Part shown: positions 16,216-24,210 of the stretch, one piece after another
How the letters are laid out: each line of letters opens with the position of its first letter
Numbering within the stretch: position 1 is the stretch's first letter
Origin: a filamentous cyanobacterium ESFC-1
GTDB lineage: Bacteria > Cyanobacteriota > Cyanobacteriia > Cyanobacteriales > Spirulinaceae
Assembly (NCBI GenBank): GCA_000380225.1
Contig: KB904821.1
Coordinates: 3,078,401-3,111,833, forward strand
Direction of reading: 5' to 3'
Length of the DNA: 33,433 bases
Program-made: the position numbers and the translations under genes
The notes under the pieces: generated by a model
The model's database searches: none
The model's input: the letters and a program-made list of their open reading frames with translations, nothing else
Told to the model about the DNA's origin: nothing

Positions 16216-17649
16216 TCATTCGCTTTTATTGTCTTTATACAAAGCTTTAAAGCGTCTTTGGCGCTGTTTGTGATCGACAATGGGCTGAGGATAACCACAG
16301 GCTTCGCGATCGAGAGGTGCAATTTTACCTGTAACTAAATACTCCGTGTCAATGGAGCTTAATTCAGGAAGCCATTGCCGGATGTATTGCCCTTCAGGGT
16401 CGTATTTTTGCGCCTGACTGGCCGGGTTAAAAATGCGTAAGGGCTTGGGGTCCATGCCACTCGACGCACTCCACTGCCACCCGCCATTATTAGAGGAAAG
16501 ATCGCCATCATACAAGCGCTGCATAAAATATTTTTCACCCCATTGCCAGTTAATGATTAAGTCTTTGGTCAAGAAACTGGCGACAATCATGCGGCAGCGA
16601 TTGTGCATCCATCCGGTTTCATTCAACTGTCGCATGGCAGCATCGACAATGGGATAGCCGGTTTTGCCTTCGCACCAAGCCTGAAAGTAATCTTCGTTGT
16701 TTTCCCAAGGGAAGTCTTTAAATTGATCGCGATAAGGCCCGTTTGCTAATTCAGGGAAGAAATACATGGCGTGTTGATAAAATTCTCGCCAGGCGATTTC
16801 TTTTTGCCAGCCGATAATGCCGTTGCGGGCTTCGTCGCTGCGGGTGTTTTCGAGGGCTTTTTGGGTGGCTTCCCAAACGGTGCGAATGCCAATAGTGCCA
16901 AATTTTAAGGGGGCGCTGAGTTGGGATGTGCCGTCTTCTGAGGGGAAATTGCGTTGCTCGTCGTAGTCTACGATAGCGCGATCGCAAAAATAAGCGAGGC
17001 GATCGCGAGGGGCTTTTTCTCCAGGCTCTAGGATAAAACCATTGTCCCACTCGAAACCTAAATCTGAAGGGGAAGGGAGCGCGATCGCCCCGGCTTTTTG
17101 GGCGGCTTCTTGCTCTTTCTCGGTTAATTTTTCGACATTTTCGAGATTTTCGGCGGGTTTATCTTTATCTTGCTGCGCCCAATTCTTCCAGAAGGGCGTA
17201 TACACCGTATAGGGGGTATCCGAAGATTTGGTCATCACTTCCCCAGGAGCGTGGAGCAGTTGATCCCAAAAGGTTTCGACGGCAATGCCTTTTTCCTGTA
17301 GTGCGGCTTTAACCGCTTTATCCCGCTTTTTGGCATACGGCTCCACATCGTTATTCCAGATTACCGTTTGCGCCGACAACGCTTCAGCCAACCGAGGAAT
17401 GCCCTCAGACGGCGAATCATGCAGAAAGAGGAGTTGACCGCCAATCTCTTTGTAGTTGTCTTGTAGCGCCTGTAAACAACGAATCAGGTAAGCCCCTCGC
17501 GCTGGAGCAACATCGTCTATTTTGAGAATACCCGGATCGAGACAAAAAACACTCACCACTTTTGCACTTTTTTGACGCGCTTTCGCCAAGCCCACATTAT
17601 CGCTAATGCGTAAGTCGCGGCGATGCCAGAATAAAATTATGTCAGCCAT
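16216..17649 (-). CDS. phrA: Deoxyribodipyrimidine photolyase (class I CPD)
   Basis: 477 residues from [14 protein letters not shown]; the frame is open 23 codons further up but the family starts here. It repairs cyclobutane pyrimidine dimers with blue light, using FADH- and an antenna pigment. The N-terminal antenna-binding domain ([21 protein letters not shown]) and the C-terminal FAD-binding domain ([69 protein letters not shown]) are complete. The closest protein I recall is that of Synechococcus elongatus (8-HDF type antenna), similar across the whole length. The RDEARNG and Trp residues of the electron chain are kept. The recombinase-like gene is divergent, 63 bases away. Confidence 0.95.
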   Translation of the reverse strand: MADIILFWHRRDLRISDNVGLAKARQKSAKVVSVFCLDPGILKIDDVAPARGAYLIRCLQALQDNYKEIGGQLLFLHDSPSEGIPRLAEALSAQTVIWNNDVEPYAKKRDKAVKAALQEKGIAVETFWDQLLHAPGEVMTKSSDTPYTVYTPFWKNWAQQDKDKPAENLENVEKLTEKEQEAAQKAGAIALPSPSDLGFEWDNGFILEPGEKAPRDRLAYFCDRAIVDYDEQRNFPSEDGTSQLSAPLKFGTIGIRTVWEATQKALENTRSDEARNGIIGWQKEIAWREFYQHAMYFFPELANGPYRDQFKDFPWENNEDYFQAWCEGKTGYPIVDAAMRQLNETGWMHNRCRMIVASFLTKDLIINWQWGEKYFMQRLYDGDLSSNNGGWQWSASSGMDPKPLRIFNPASQAQKYDPEGQYIRQWLPELSSIDTEYLVTGKIAPLDREACGYPQPIVDHKQRQRRFKALYKDNKSE

Positions 17650-17712
17650 GAAACCCTCGCGATTGAGAAATACCTTTGTTATTGTAGCGATCGCGATTAT
17701 CCCCAAGTCATA

Positions 17713-19023
17713 ATGCAAATCGTCGCTTATTTGTATAGCGATCCCTTACTCGAAACCGCCCCAGACCCCGATATTTGGGGCTTAGAAGTCGATCGCGTCT
17801 ATCAAGATTTGGGTCAGCGTTACCAACTGCAAAACCTCCTCGCAGACAGCGAAGCCCAACCCCCCGATTATGTGTTGATTCGGCGGTTGGAGGAGTTGGG
17901 GGATAATCTAGAGGAAGTTAATGGCGCGATCGCGTTTCTCGAAGCCCTCGACATCGAAATTATCGCCACCGAACAGAATTATACTTCTTCAAACCTCAAA
18001 AACGCCGATTCCGATCGTTTTCGCGCCGAATTAATCCAACTGCTGCCAGAAATCCAGCAAAATCACCGCCGCGATCGCCTCCGTTTAGGTCATGCTCGCA
18101 ATCGCATCAAAGCCTTACCTCCCCCCGGAAAAGCCTGTTACGGTTATCGTCGCGGCCAAGATAAATATATCCTCGATCGCAGCACAGCCCCGGTTGTGAA
18201 GGCATTTTTCGAGCATTATTTACTCTACGGCTCGTTACGGGGATCGGTGCGTTTTTTAGAAAAGAAGTTTGGCAAGAAAATTTCAGTCACCACCGGACAG
18301 CGTTGGCTCACAAATCCGGTTTATCGGGGGGATTTGGCTTATAAAAATGGCGATATTATTCAAAATACTCATATTCCAATTATTTCTCGTCCAGAAGCCG
18401 CCCAAATCGACCGCTTACTGCGCCGTAATCGCCGCCTTCCCCCTCGGACTGCAAGTGCGGCGCGATCGCTCGCGGGTTTGGTAAGCTGTCAAAAGTGCCA
18501 ATCTGGGATGACCATTACTTGCACAAAAGCCAGGGGAAAAAAGACAGAATATCTCTATCTGCGTCCGATTGCTTGTCCTCAACAACCCAGGTGTAACAGC
18601 CTTGCTTACGCTGAAGTTTTAGAAGCAACCATTACCCGAATTTGTGAGGATTTACCCCTTGCGGTTAACGAGATTGGCTCTCCGAATTTGAGCGCAATTA
18701 AAAGTAATTTTGAGCAAAAAATTAAGCAACGAGAGCAAATTTTAAGTCAAGTCACCACTTTAGAAACTGACGGCATTTTAGATACAGAAACGGCGGACTT
18801 GCGGCGTTATAAGTTACGTTTAGAAATTTCACAACTGCGCGATCGCGTGGCACAACTTCCCCCGGATAGTTTACAGGCGATCGCGAAAACAGTTGCTTTA
18901 CCGCAATTTTGGCTCGATTTGTCTGAAACTGAAAGGCGATTTTATTTCCGCGAGTTTATTAAACAGATTGAAATTGTGCGCGAGCTTGAATTTTGGCAAG
19001 TTCAGTTAATCTTTATTTTCTAG
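17713..19023 (+). CDS. Recombinase-family protein with degenerate serine-recombinase domain
   Basis: 436 residues with the layout of a large serine recombinase: N-terminal resolvase-like region (1-92), recombinase domain (141-240, starting [13 protein letters not shown]), zinc ribbon (Cys259, Cys262, Cys288, Cys294) and a C-terminal coiled region (about 318-385). The usual catalytic start Y-x-R-x-S is not kept: the protein starts [14 protein letters not shown], without the Arg. RRLEELGD stands near the place of the R-L-x-R block. Related proteins are widespread in cyanobacteria and include XisF-like excisases. There is no phage or element around it and no att site was found, so a cell-encoded role or lost activity is possible. 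It ends in a short hydrophobic tail. Confidence 0.75.
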   Translation: MQIVAYLYSDPLLETAPDPDIWGLEVDRVYQDLGQRYQLQNLLADSEAQPPDYVLIRRLEELGDNLEEVNGAIAFLEALDIEIIATEQNYTSSNLKNADSDRFRAELIQLLPEIQQNHRRDRLRLGHARNRIKALPPPGKACYGYRRGQDKYILDRSTAPVVKAFFEHYLLYGSLRGSVRFLEKKFGKKISVTTGQRWLTNPVYRGDLAYKNGDIIQNTHIPIISRPEAAQIDRLLRRNRRLPPRTASAARSLAGLVSCQKCQSGMTITCTKARGKKTEYLYLRPIACPQQPRCNSLAYAEVLEATITRICEDLPLAVNEIGSPNLSAIKSNFEQKIKQREQILSQVTTLETDGILDTETADLRRYKLRLEISQLRDRVAQLPPDSLQAIAKTVALPQFWLDLSETERRFYFREFIKQIEIVRELEFWQVQLIFIF

Positions 19024-19366
19024 TAATTCCTTCAGAACCCCGGCTTCTTAATCTGCTTACTTTTTATAGCAGTACATACTATCATCAAAACATAGCGTAG
19101 TGCCATGACACAGCTAAAAGTGTGCGATAGACTTTTGGTCTGTTTTCCAATTGAAGCCAGTTTCGAGGGTTTTCTAAAGCCCTATTTAAGGTGTGTCGCG
19201 CCAGTAGGGTGGGTTAGGCGGCTAAAATCTAGGCTGTGACTGTAATTCACGAATCCGCCGTAACCCACCATTTAAAGTGTGTTGCAGTAGTAGTGGGCAT
19301 TGCCCGCCATTCTTAGTCTATCGCTTCAACTATCTATTTCAATCCCCGAAAGTAGCACTATATCCT
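19024..19366. other. Spacer with dispersed palindromic repeats
   Basis: No gene seen. It contains the half hairpin GTGTCGCGCCAGTAG (19193-19207), a palindromic unit at 19208-19269, the motif GTGGGCATTGCCCGCC near 19293-19308, and AGAACCCCGGCTTCTT near 19034. Members of the same families recur at 28600-29180. Confidence 0.6.
19208..19269. repeat. Palindromic dispersed repeat, copy A
   Basis: GGTGGGTTAGGCGG at the left end faces CCGCCGTAACCCACC at the right end; the middle has CTAGGCTGTGACTGTAATTC. Copy B at 28603-28664 has the same ends and middle with a few changes. The 62-base length and inverted ends suit a non-autonomous (MITE/REP-like) repeat. Confidence 0.7.
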
Positions 19367-20160
19367 AGAAACAGGGGTTCTTAATCTTGAAATAAAAACG
19401 CCAGAATTACTCTCTAAGTTGCCGTAACCAAGCGTCCAAATCTGCGGGTGTGGTGAAGTCAAGTAAAGCTTCACTGAGGGATTCCAATTGAGTTAAAGAC
19501 AAGTTTCTTACTGCTTCTTCTTGTTGGGGCGATAATGTGCCTAAAAGTCGAGATAGAAGACGTAAATTTAAAGCCAGGGCTTCTTGTTTTCGTCCTTGCT
19601 CGATACCCTGTTCGATACCTTGTTCGATACCCTGCTCGATACCCTGTTCCATCCAACTGGTGACAATTTCCATAATCCCTTCCTGATTCTGAGGTAAAAC
19701 TTGGGCAAGATTAGAGAAAATCTGGACGAATAATCGCTATTCTAGAACCCCGGTTTCTGAAGCAAAAATGTAATTAAATCGGGTCAGCAGATAAGAAACA
19801 GGGGTTCTTAATTTTGAAATAAAAACGCCAGAATTACTCTCCCAGTTGCCGTAACCAAGCGTCCAAATCTGCGGGTGCAGTGAAGTCAAGTAAAGCTTCA
19901 CTGAGGGATTCCAATTGAGTTAAAGACAAGTTTCTTACTGCTTCTTCTTGTTGGGATGATAATGTGTCTAAAAGTCGAGATAGAAGACGTAAATTTAAAG
20001 CCAGGGCTTCTTGTTTTCGTCCTTGCTCGATACCCTGTTCGATACCTTGTTCGATACCCTGTTCGATACCTCGTTCGATACCTTGCTCGATACCTTGTTC
20101 CATCCAACTCGTGACAATTTCCATAATTCCTTCTTGATTTTGAGGTAAAACTTGGGCAAG
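19367..20160 (-). repeat. Tandem duplication of the Rpn gene 3' end
   Basis: 19367-19709 and 19794-20160 are near-identical direct copies, offset by 427 bases. Both start AGAAACAGGGGTTCTTAAT and end ACTTGGGCAAG. They differ by 24 bases in length, equal to two 12-base repeat units inside the coding region, and by a small number of substitutions. Confidence 0.9.
19407..19709 (-). pseudogene. Truncated duplicate of Rpn-type gene (C-terminal part only)
   Basis: The duplicate holds only the last third of the gene at 19834: the QNQEGIMEIVTSWMEQ region, four GIEQ repeats (six units in the parent), and the C-terminal DUF4351 segment ending DAWLRQLRE. It can be read as an 88-codon ORF from an internal ATG, but that Met is just an inner residue of the full protein and the nuclease domain is missing. 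Upstream, the match stops at 19709 in unrelated sequence. I treat it as a broken copy created by tandem duplication; translation of the DUF4351 piece cannot be excluded. Confidence 0.85.
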
Positions 20161-20823
20161 TTCCGCTTGAAAAATGGCTTCTTCTTCGGCATTTAAGCGG
20201 AGATAAGTGTCAATAAAACCGGAGAGAAGTTGCGATCGCGCCTCGTCCAATTGCAAGTGTACCAGCATCAACAAACATTCTAGCTTGACTCTAGGACGGT
20301 CTTGCGATCGCATCCGCATTTTGGACATAAAAGCGCAAATAATGGGGCTGTCGCGAGTCACAAAATCTTGCCAATCGAGGCGATTCAGTTGAATAGTACG
20401 ATACTGCAAGCGCAATACCGTATCGTCTAAAAAGCGCACTTCGTAATAATCTGGATCGGCCCGTCGGGGTTCATCAAACGCTAAAACTGCCACCTGACAA
20501 ATCGGCAAATTATACTTTTCGTGAAGGCGGCTAAAATACAACCACATTCGTCGCGGAAAGTTGGATTTACTGCCCGATTGATGTTCGATATGTAGCACAA
20601 ACTCGGCTTCATTATCCTGAAGTTGAGCGATCGCGACGAGATCGGCGGCATATTTTTGGCCGGAGGTTACATCGGTAAAAAGCTCAGTCCCGGTAAAGGA
20701 GAGGGTTTGAGGGCGCAGACGAGCAGCGAGATCGCTTAGGAATTGAGCGAGAAAGTCGTCGCTAAAGGTGAGAATTAACTCTTTGAACAAGCGATCGTGG
20801 TCTATGCGCTCGGCTTCAGTCAT
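19834..20823 (-). CDS. Rpn-family PD-(D/E)XK nuclease with DUF4351
   Basis: 329 residues. The N-terminal 230 residues are of the Rpn / putative transposase (PD-(D/E)XK) type: DHDRLFKELI near the start, TDVTSGQKYAADLV with the Asp, then FVLHIEHQSGSKS as the E-x-Q motif, and RMWLYFSRLHEKY. Next come six GIEQ/GIER 4-residue repeats coded by a 12-base DNA repeat, then the DUF4351 tail (RLLDTLSSQQEEAVRNLS, LLDFTAPADLDAWL). E. coli RpnA relatives nick or cut DNA and raise RecA-independent recombination; activity here is by family. Such genes are abundant, mobile and variable in cyanobacteria. A MITE-like element lies just upstream and a broken duplicate just downstream. Confidence 0.85.
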   Translation of the reverse strand: MTEAERIDHDRLFKELILTFSDDFLAQFLSDLAARLRPQTLSFTGTELFTDVTSGQKYAADLVAIAQLQDNEAEFVLHIEHQSGSKSNFPRRMWLYFSRLHEKYNLPICQVAVLAFDEPRRADPDYYEVRFLDDTVLRLQYRTIQLNRLDWQDFVTRDSPIICAFMSKMRMRSQDRPRVKLECLLMLVHLQLDEARSQLLSGFIDTYLRLNAEEEAIFQAELAQVLPQNQEGIMEIVTSWMEQGIEQGIERGIEQGIEQGIEQGIEQGRKQEALALNLRLLSRLLDTLSSQQEEAVRNLSLTQLESLSEALLDFTAPADLDAWLRQLGE

Positions 20824-20847
20824 TTCTGAGGGTTTTTAGGATAAATT

Positions 20848-20975
20848 TATAGTCATTCCAATTAAGTTTCATATATTAACTTGATGGGTTCAGTCCGTGA
20901 AAACGGACTTTGCTATCATTAGCCCCAGATTTTAATCTGCGGGCGGGTTGTCGGTTTTTATTTAGAATGACTATA
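20848..20975. mobile_element. MITE-like element, 128 bp
   Basis: Ends are inverted: TATAGTCATTCCAA at the left, TTAGAATGACTATA at the right (13 of 14 match). Both outer ends are TA, the usual target of IS630/Tc1-like elements. Inside are the hairpins AGTCCGT-GAAA-ACGGACT and CAGATT-TT-AATCTG and then GCGGGCGGGTTGTCGG. No coding capacity. It separates the Rpn gene from the next gene on the same strand. Confidence 0.7.
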
Positions 20976-20984
20976 GCCAATTTC

Positions 20985-22760
20985 CTAGGGATTCATCCCC
21001 GGAACGAATGTCTGAACTAAGACGTTATTGCTGGTGTAGACTTCGAGACGCACATTGAGATTTTGACTGATGGTTTCGAGGGCCCGTTCTAGAGTGTAAA
21101 CGTGATCGAGGATTTTTACCTGAGCGTTGACATCCCCGGTAGATTGGGCTTTGGAGGCCGTCGATCGCACTTTTTGGATATAAGTGGGGGTGAGGGTGAC
21201 TTTCAACAGTTGATTGTTGAGGGTGTAGTCGCACACTTTGTCTGTATTTGCCCCACAAAGGCGGTCGAGGTCGTTGCGGGCTTGCTGAACCGTAACGGCG
21301 CTTTTAAGCTGGCTCTCAGCGTTATTAAGGGCGTTTCTGTAGGTTTCGATTAAGGGTTGCGCCTTGCCGTAGTCGAAGGTATCGTTTTGGACTTCTTGGA
21401 TGGCATTGAGGGCATTGCGCCAATTAATGACGGCTTGAGACCATTGATTGCGGGTTTCGGCGTTTTGAGCATCGTCAGCAAAGTCTAGGGCTTGGTTGTA
21501 GGCGCGATTGGAGAAGCTTTCGCGGGTGAGGCGATCGCGCAGTATCCCCAAGCGTGTATTGTAGGTGGTCAGAACTTCGCGGGCGGCGGTATGGGCGGTT
21601 GTGCCTTGGGGAATTTGCCGCAGACGGGCGATCGCGTTTTGCCAGAGATTTTGAGCCAGGCGTAGATGTTCGAGGTTTTGAGCAATTTCTTGGCGAACTT
21701 CGGCAGTTTTGGCGTTTTCTTGGGCGATCGCCAGGCTAGTTTGGGCGTTTGCTTCAATTTCTAAGCCCCGCTTGACTACGCGAAGATTGCGGCGGTATTC
21801 GGGGACTTTACTTTGAGCAAAGTCATAAAACTCGTTATCGCTTTCGATGGCGGCTAAACCCGCGATCGCGCTTTGCCAAGCTTGAACCGCTTCTTGCCAT
21901 TGGTTTACCGAAATCGGGCGATTTTGCGTTAAATAAGAAGCCCTTGCACCGTTTTTAAGGGCTTCAACTAAATTATCAAGATCGAGCTTGGTTTCTTGAT
22001 GGATTTCCAGTAAATTTTGCGCTTCCCGGTGACGATTCGACCAAGGGGGAATGCTGTCTAACAAACGAGTCGCTTGCTTGAATTGAATTTGCGCCCTTAA
22101 AATCTCTTGGCCCGATTCCGGTTCTTTTACCGTCGAGAGGGCTTCTACGGCCAACTCCTTCGCATAAGGAATTTCCTCGCATTCTCCCAATACACAAGGA
22201 CGACTCAACAAATACAAACTACTCAAAAAGATCGTCCCCGCTAAACCCGTCCCAATGAGGATAATGGGTAACCAGGATTGTTTCGCGATCGCGACTTCGG
22301 ATGAGTCATTTTCCCCTTCCTCATCGGCCAAGAAATCAGGGGGGGTTGTTTCTCCTACCTCAGAGTCGGAGTATGATGTAAGGTTAGATTCTGACGTTGT
22401 GACTGATTCAGATGGCGGGAGGGGCGATCCCAAAGGGATCCGCGTAGCGGCGCGTGGTTTGGCCTTAGCAATATGAAAGGCATAAGGTTGTGCCTGGCTT
22501 TCCATTCGCAGATAAATCAAACTGCGTTCGGGTTCAACGGGTAACTCGGTTTCAGCCAAAATCTGCTCACAGCGATGAAACACCTGATGGGGATAGGGAA
22601 AAACAGGCTGACCATGTTCGACCAAAATCGCCAGGGTTTCATCCCGCAGATAGCAGTGCATCTGAATTGGTGCAATTTGGGGAAACTCGATTTGTAAACG
22701 CTGTTGATACAGTTGTTCGAGATGAGCTAAATCAGTGGCAGGAGTCGCTGTGTATGGCAT
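20985..22760 (-). CDS. Membrane-anchored helical protein of unknown function
   Basis: 591 residues; I recognise it only as a cyanobacterial conserved type. Residues 1-100 are a soluble domain (HLEQLYQQRLQIEFPQI, LAILVEHGQPVFPYPHQVF). Residues 101-160 are a low-complexity Ser/Glu linker. Residues 163-186 are one transmembrane helix (LPIILIGTGLAGTIFLSSLY). Two cysteines follow soon after (CVLGEC, 189-194) and may form a disulfide. The rest, to about 520, is a long helical, coiled-coil or TPR-like region with repeated W-x2-A-I units (WQEAVQAWQSAIAGL, LWQNAIARLRQIPQG, WSQAVINWRNALNAI). A scaffold role in the cell envelope is possible. The linker includes a stretch coded by a palindromic repeat (22425-22455). 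Confidence 0.75.
   Translation of the reverse strand: MPYTATPATDLAHLEQLYQQRLQIEFPQIAPIQMHCYLRDETLAILVEHGQPVFPYPHQVFHRCEQILAETELPVEPERSLIYLRMESQAQPYAFHIAKAKPRAATRIPLGSPLPPSESVTTSESNLTSYSDSEVGETTPPDFLADEEGENDSSEVAIAKQSWLPIILIGTGLAGTIFLSSLYLLSRPCVLGECEEIPYAKELAVEALSTVKEPESGQEILRAQIQFKQATRLLDSIPPWSNRHREAQNLLEIHQETKLDLDNLVEALKNGARASYLTQNRPISVNQWQEAVQAWQSAIAGLAAIESDNEFYDFAQSKVPEYRRNLRVVKRGLEIEANAQTSLAIAQENAKTAEVRQEIAQNLEHLRLAQNLWQNAIARLRQIPQGTTAHTAAREVLTTYNTRLGILRDRLTRESFSNRAYNQALDFADDAQNAETRNQWSQAVINWRNALNAIQEVQNDTFDYGKAQPLIETYRNALNNAESQLKSAVTVQQARNDLDRLCGANTDKVCDYTLNNQLLKVTLTPTYIQKVRSTASKAQSTGDVNAQVKILDHVYTLERALETISQNLNVRLEVYTSNNVLVQTFVPGMNP
22425..22455. repeat. REP-like palindrome inside the coding region
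   Basis: GCGATCCCAAAGGGATCCGC followed by GTAGCGGCGCG recalls the intergenic repeat at 12160-12192. It lies in the linker of the protein coded on the minus strand, giving residues around ATRIPLGSPL, and keeps the frame. Confidence 0.4.
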
Positions 22761-22854
22761 AGCAACAACATCGTTAGATGTAAATTTAATAGTAGTTTAG
22801 GCGTTTTTTCGACTACCGAGAAGACGGCAGTAGAGATTTGTGGACAAAGGATGA

Positions 22855-24141
22855 ATGGATTTACTGGAGTATCAGGCAAAAGTATTATTTAGGGAGGTAG
22901 GCATTCCGGTTTTGCCTTCTCAACAAATCGACGATCCACGCGATCTCAAGCAATTACAGCTACCGTATCCCATTGTTTTAAAATCGCAAGTTCATGCGGG
23001 GGGACGAGGGCGAGCAGGCGGTATCCGTTTTGTTGAGAATACCATTGACGCGATCGCGGCGGCCCGCACGATCTTTAATTTACCCATAATGGATGAATAT
23101 CCCCAAGTTTTATTGGCAGAAGCTCGTTACGATACAGAAAAAGAGTGCTTTCTGGCAATTGTATTTGATTATTTACTGGGTTGTCCGGTATTGCTCGGTT
23201 CGTCTCAGGGAGGAATCCAGGTCGAATCGGTTCTCGAACAAATGCAGAAAATTGTTTTAGAAGAGGCTTTTTCCCCTTTTCACGCGCGTAAATTAACGGT
23301 AGCGATGGGATTACAGGGAAAGGCGATCAAATCCGTCAGCGAGATTATTGTACGGATGTATCGCTTGTTCGCGACCAAAGATTTAAACAGTATTGAAATT
23401 AATCCTTTGGGTATTAATACCGCCGGGGATGTGATGGCGTTAGATGGCAAAATTACCATTGACGATCGCGCCCTGGGTCGTCAGTGGGAGGTGTTAGGAT
23501 TACTCGACCGACTGAATAAAGTTGAGCAGAATGGCGATACTGAATCCTCCCATCCTGATGTGATTTCTCTGCCCGTGGCTTATCCCCTAGAAGTTTATAA
23601 TGCTCAAGGCAATATTGGCATTCTCAGTAATAGCATGGGCTTGGGAATGTTGACTTGGGATTTACTGCATAAAGAAGGGGGTAAACCGGCTTGCTGTTGG
23701 ATTATGTCTTCCGAAAGTGATGGCATTTTGCTCGATGAGGAAGATTTGGCAGATTCTTTAGCTTATGCTTTGTCGCAAGTGCAAGCAGTAGAAGGCGTAG
23801 ACCGCATTTTGATTAATTGTTTGAGTAGCGCGGAAATTAGCACTGCGGTAGCCAAAGCGATCGCGGATTTGATTAAACCCCAAGGCGACACGACAGCCCT
23901 CGCGGATAGTGAGGATCGCGCCGAACGTCCTACGGCTTTGGCTTGGCGATCGCAACGCTTTCCCCGAAAACGCACCAAGGCTAACAAATCTTCGCGATCG
24001 GCCAGTAATCGCACCGAAACGAAGTTTATTGTCCGCTTAATCGGAGTTGATGGAGAAGCAATTTCTACTATTTCTCATTCGACGTTGTACTGTACTGAAG
24101 ATTTAACCCAAGCCATTCAACAAACCCTGAGTTTTAAATAA
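22855..24141 (+). CDS. sucC: SucC-like ATP-grasp protein (succinyl-CoA synthetase beta-like)
   Basis: 428 residues. N-terminal ATP-grasp domain: MDLLEYQAKVLF, LKSQVHAGGRGRAGG (42-56; the usual GGRGK has Arg for Lys), LAEARYDTEKECF, then the metal site EINPLGINTAGDVMALDGKITIDD. The C-terminal half is the ligase-CoA type (ILSNSMGLGMLTWDLL). Succinyl-CoA synthetase beta makes ATP or GTP from succinyl-CoA in the TCA cycle; cyanobacterial forms of this length exist. Oddities: residues about 344-388 are a Lys/Arg/Ser-rich insert coded by HIP1-rich DNA (23884-24014) that looks repeat-derived, and expected Gly-rich phosphate-loop residues (GGGA.E/GGITRC) are not found. AAAGG is upstream of the ATG. 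sucD follows after 65 bases. A working enzyme is not certain. Confidence 0.8.
   Translation: MDLLEYQAKVLFREVGIPVLPSQQIDDPRDLKQLQLPYPIVLKSQVHAGGRGRAGGIRFVENTIDAIAAARTIFNLPIMDEYPQVLLAEARYDTEKECFLAIVFDYLLGCPVLLGSSQGGIQVESVLEQMQKIVLEEAFSPFHARKLTVAMGLQGKAIKSVSEIIVRMYRLFATKDLNSIEINPLGINTAGDVMALDGKITIDDRALGRQWEVLGLLDRLNKVEQNGDTESSHPDVISLPVAYPLEVYNAQGNIGILSNSMGLGMLTWDLLHKEGGKPACCWIMSSESDGILLDEEDLADSLAYALSQVQAVEGVDRILINCLSSAEISTAVAKAIADLIKPQGDTTALADSEDRAERPTALAWRSQRFPRKRTKANKSSRSASNRTETKFIVRLIGVDGEAISTISHSTLYCTEDLTQAIQQTLSFK
23884..24014 (+). repeat. Probable in-frame repeat insert in sucC-like gene
   Basis: The DNA holds TACGGCTTTGGCTTGGCGAT and HIP1-like GCGATCG pieces typical of cyanobacterial dispersed repeats. 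The peptide (ALADSEDRAERPTALAW, then RKRTKANKSSRSASNRTE) is basic and low in complexity, unlike the flanking domain, and falls between two conserved blocks (SSAEISTAVAKAIADLI and TKFIVRLIG). Confidence 0.45.
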
Positions 24142-24154
24142 AGAGAAGCAATTA

Positions 24155-24210
24155 CCAATAACTAATAACCAATGACTAAGGACAAAAGACAAAGGACAAA
24201 TAACCAATGA
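24155..24210. repeat. Heptamer STRR array, 8 units, overlapping sucD start
   Basis: Units CCAATAA, CTAATAA, CCAATGA, CTAAGGA, CAAAAGA, CAAAGGA, CAAATAA and CCAATGA. The ATG of the sucD-like gene (24207-24209) is inside the last unit. It is the complement of the TTGGTTA type at 25150. Confidence 0.85.

Noticed and set aside
17650-17718. Longer photolyase start giving 500 residues
   Set aside because: The extra 23 residues do not fit the family, would overlap the divergent gene start, and [14 protein letters not shown] is the usual N-terminus.
17713-19023. A prophage or integrative element carried by the recombinase
   Set aside because: Neighbours are a photolyase and unrelated genes; no phage genes, att repeats or tRNA were seen.
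19407-19673. 88-codon ORF as an independent gene
   Set aside because: It is the C-terminal part of the neighbouring Rpn-type gene duplicated in tandem; its Met is internal in the parent.
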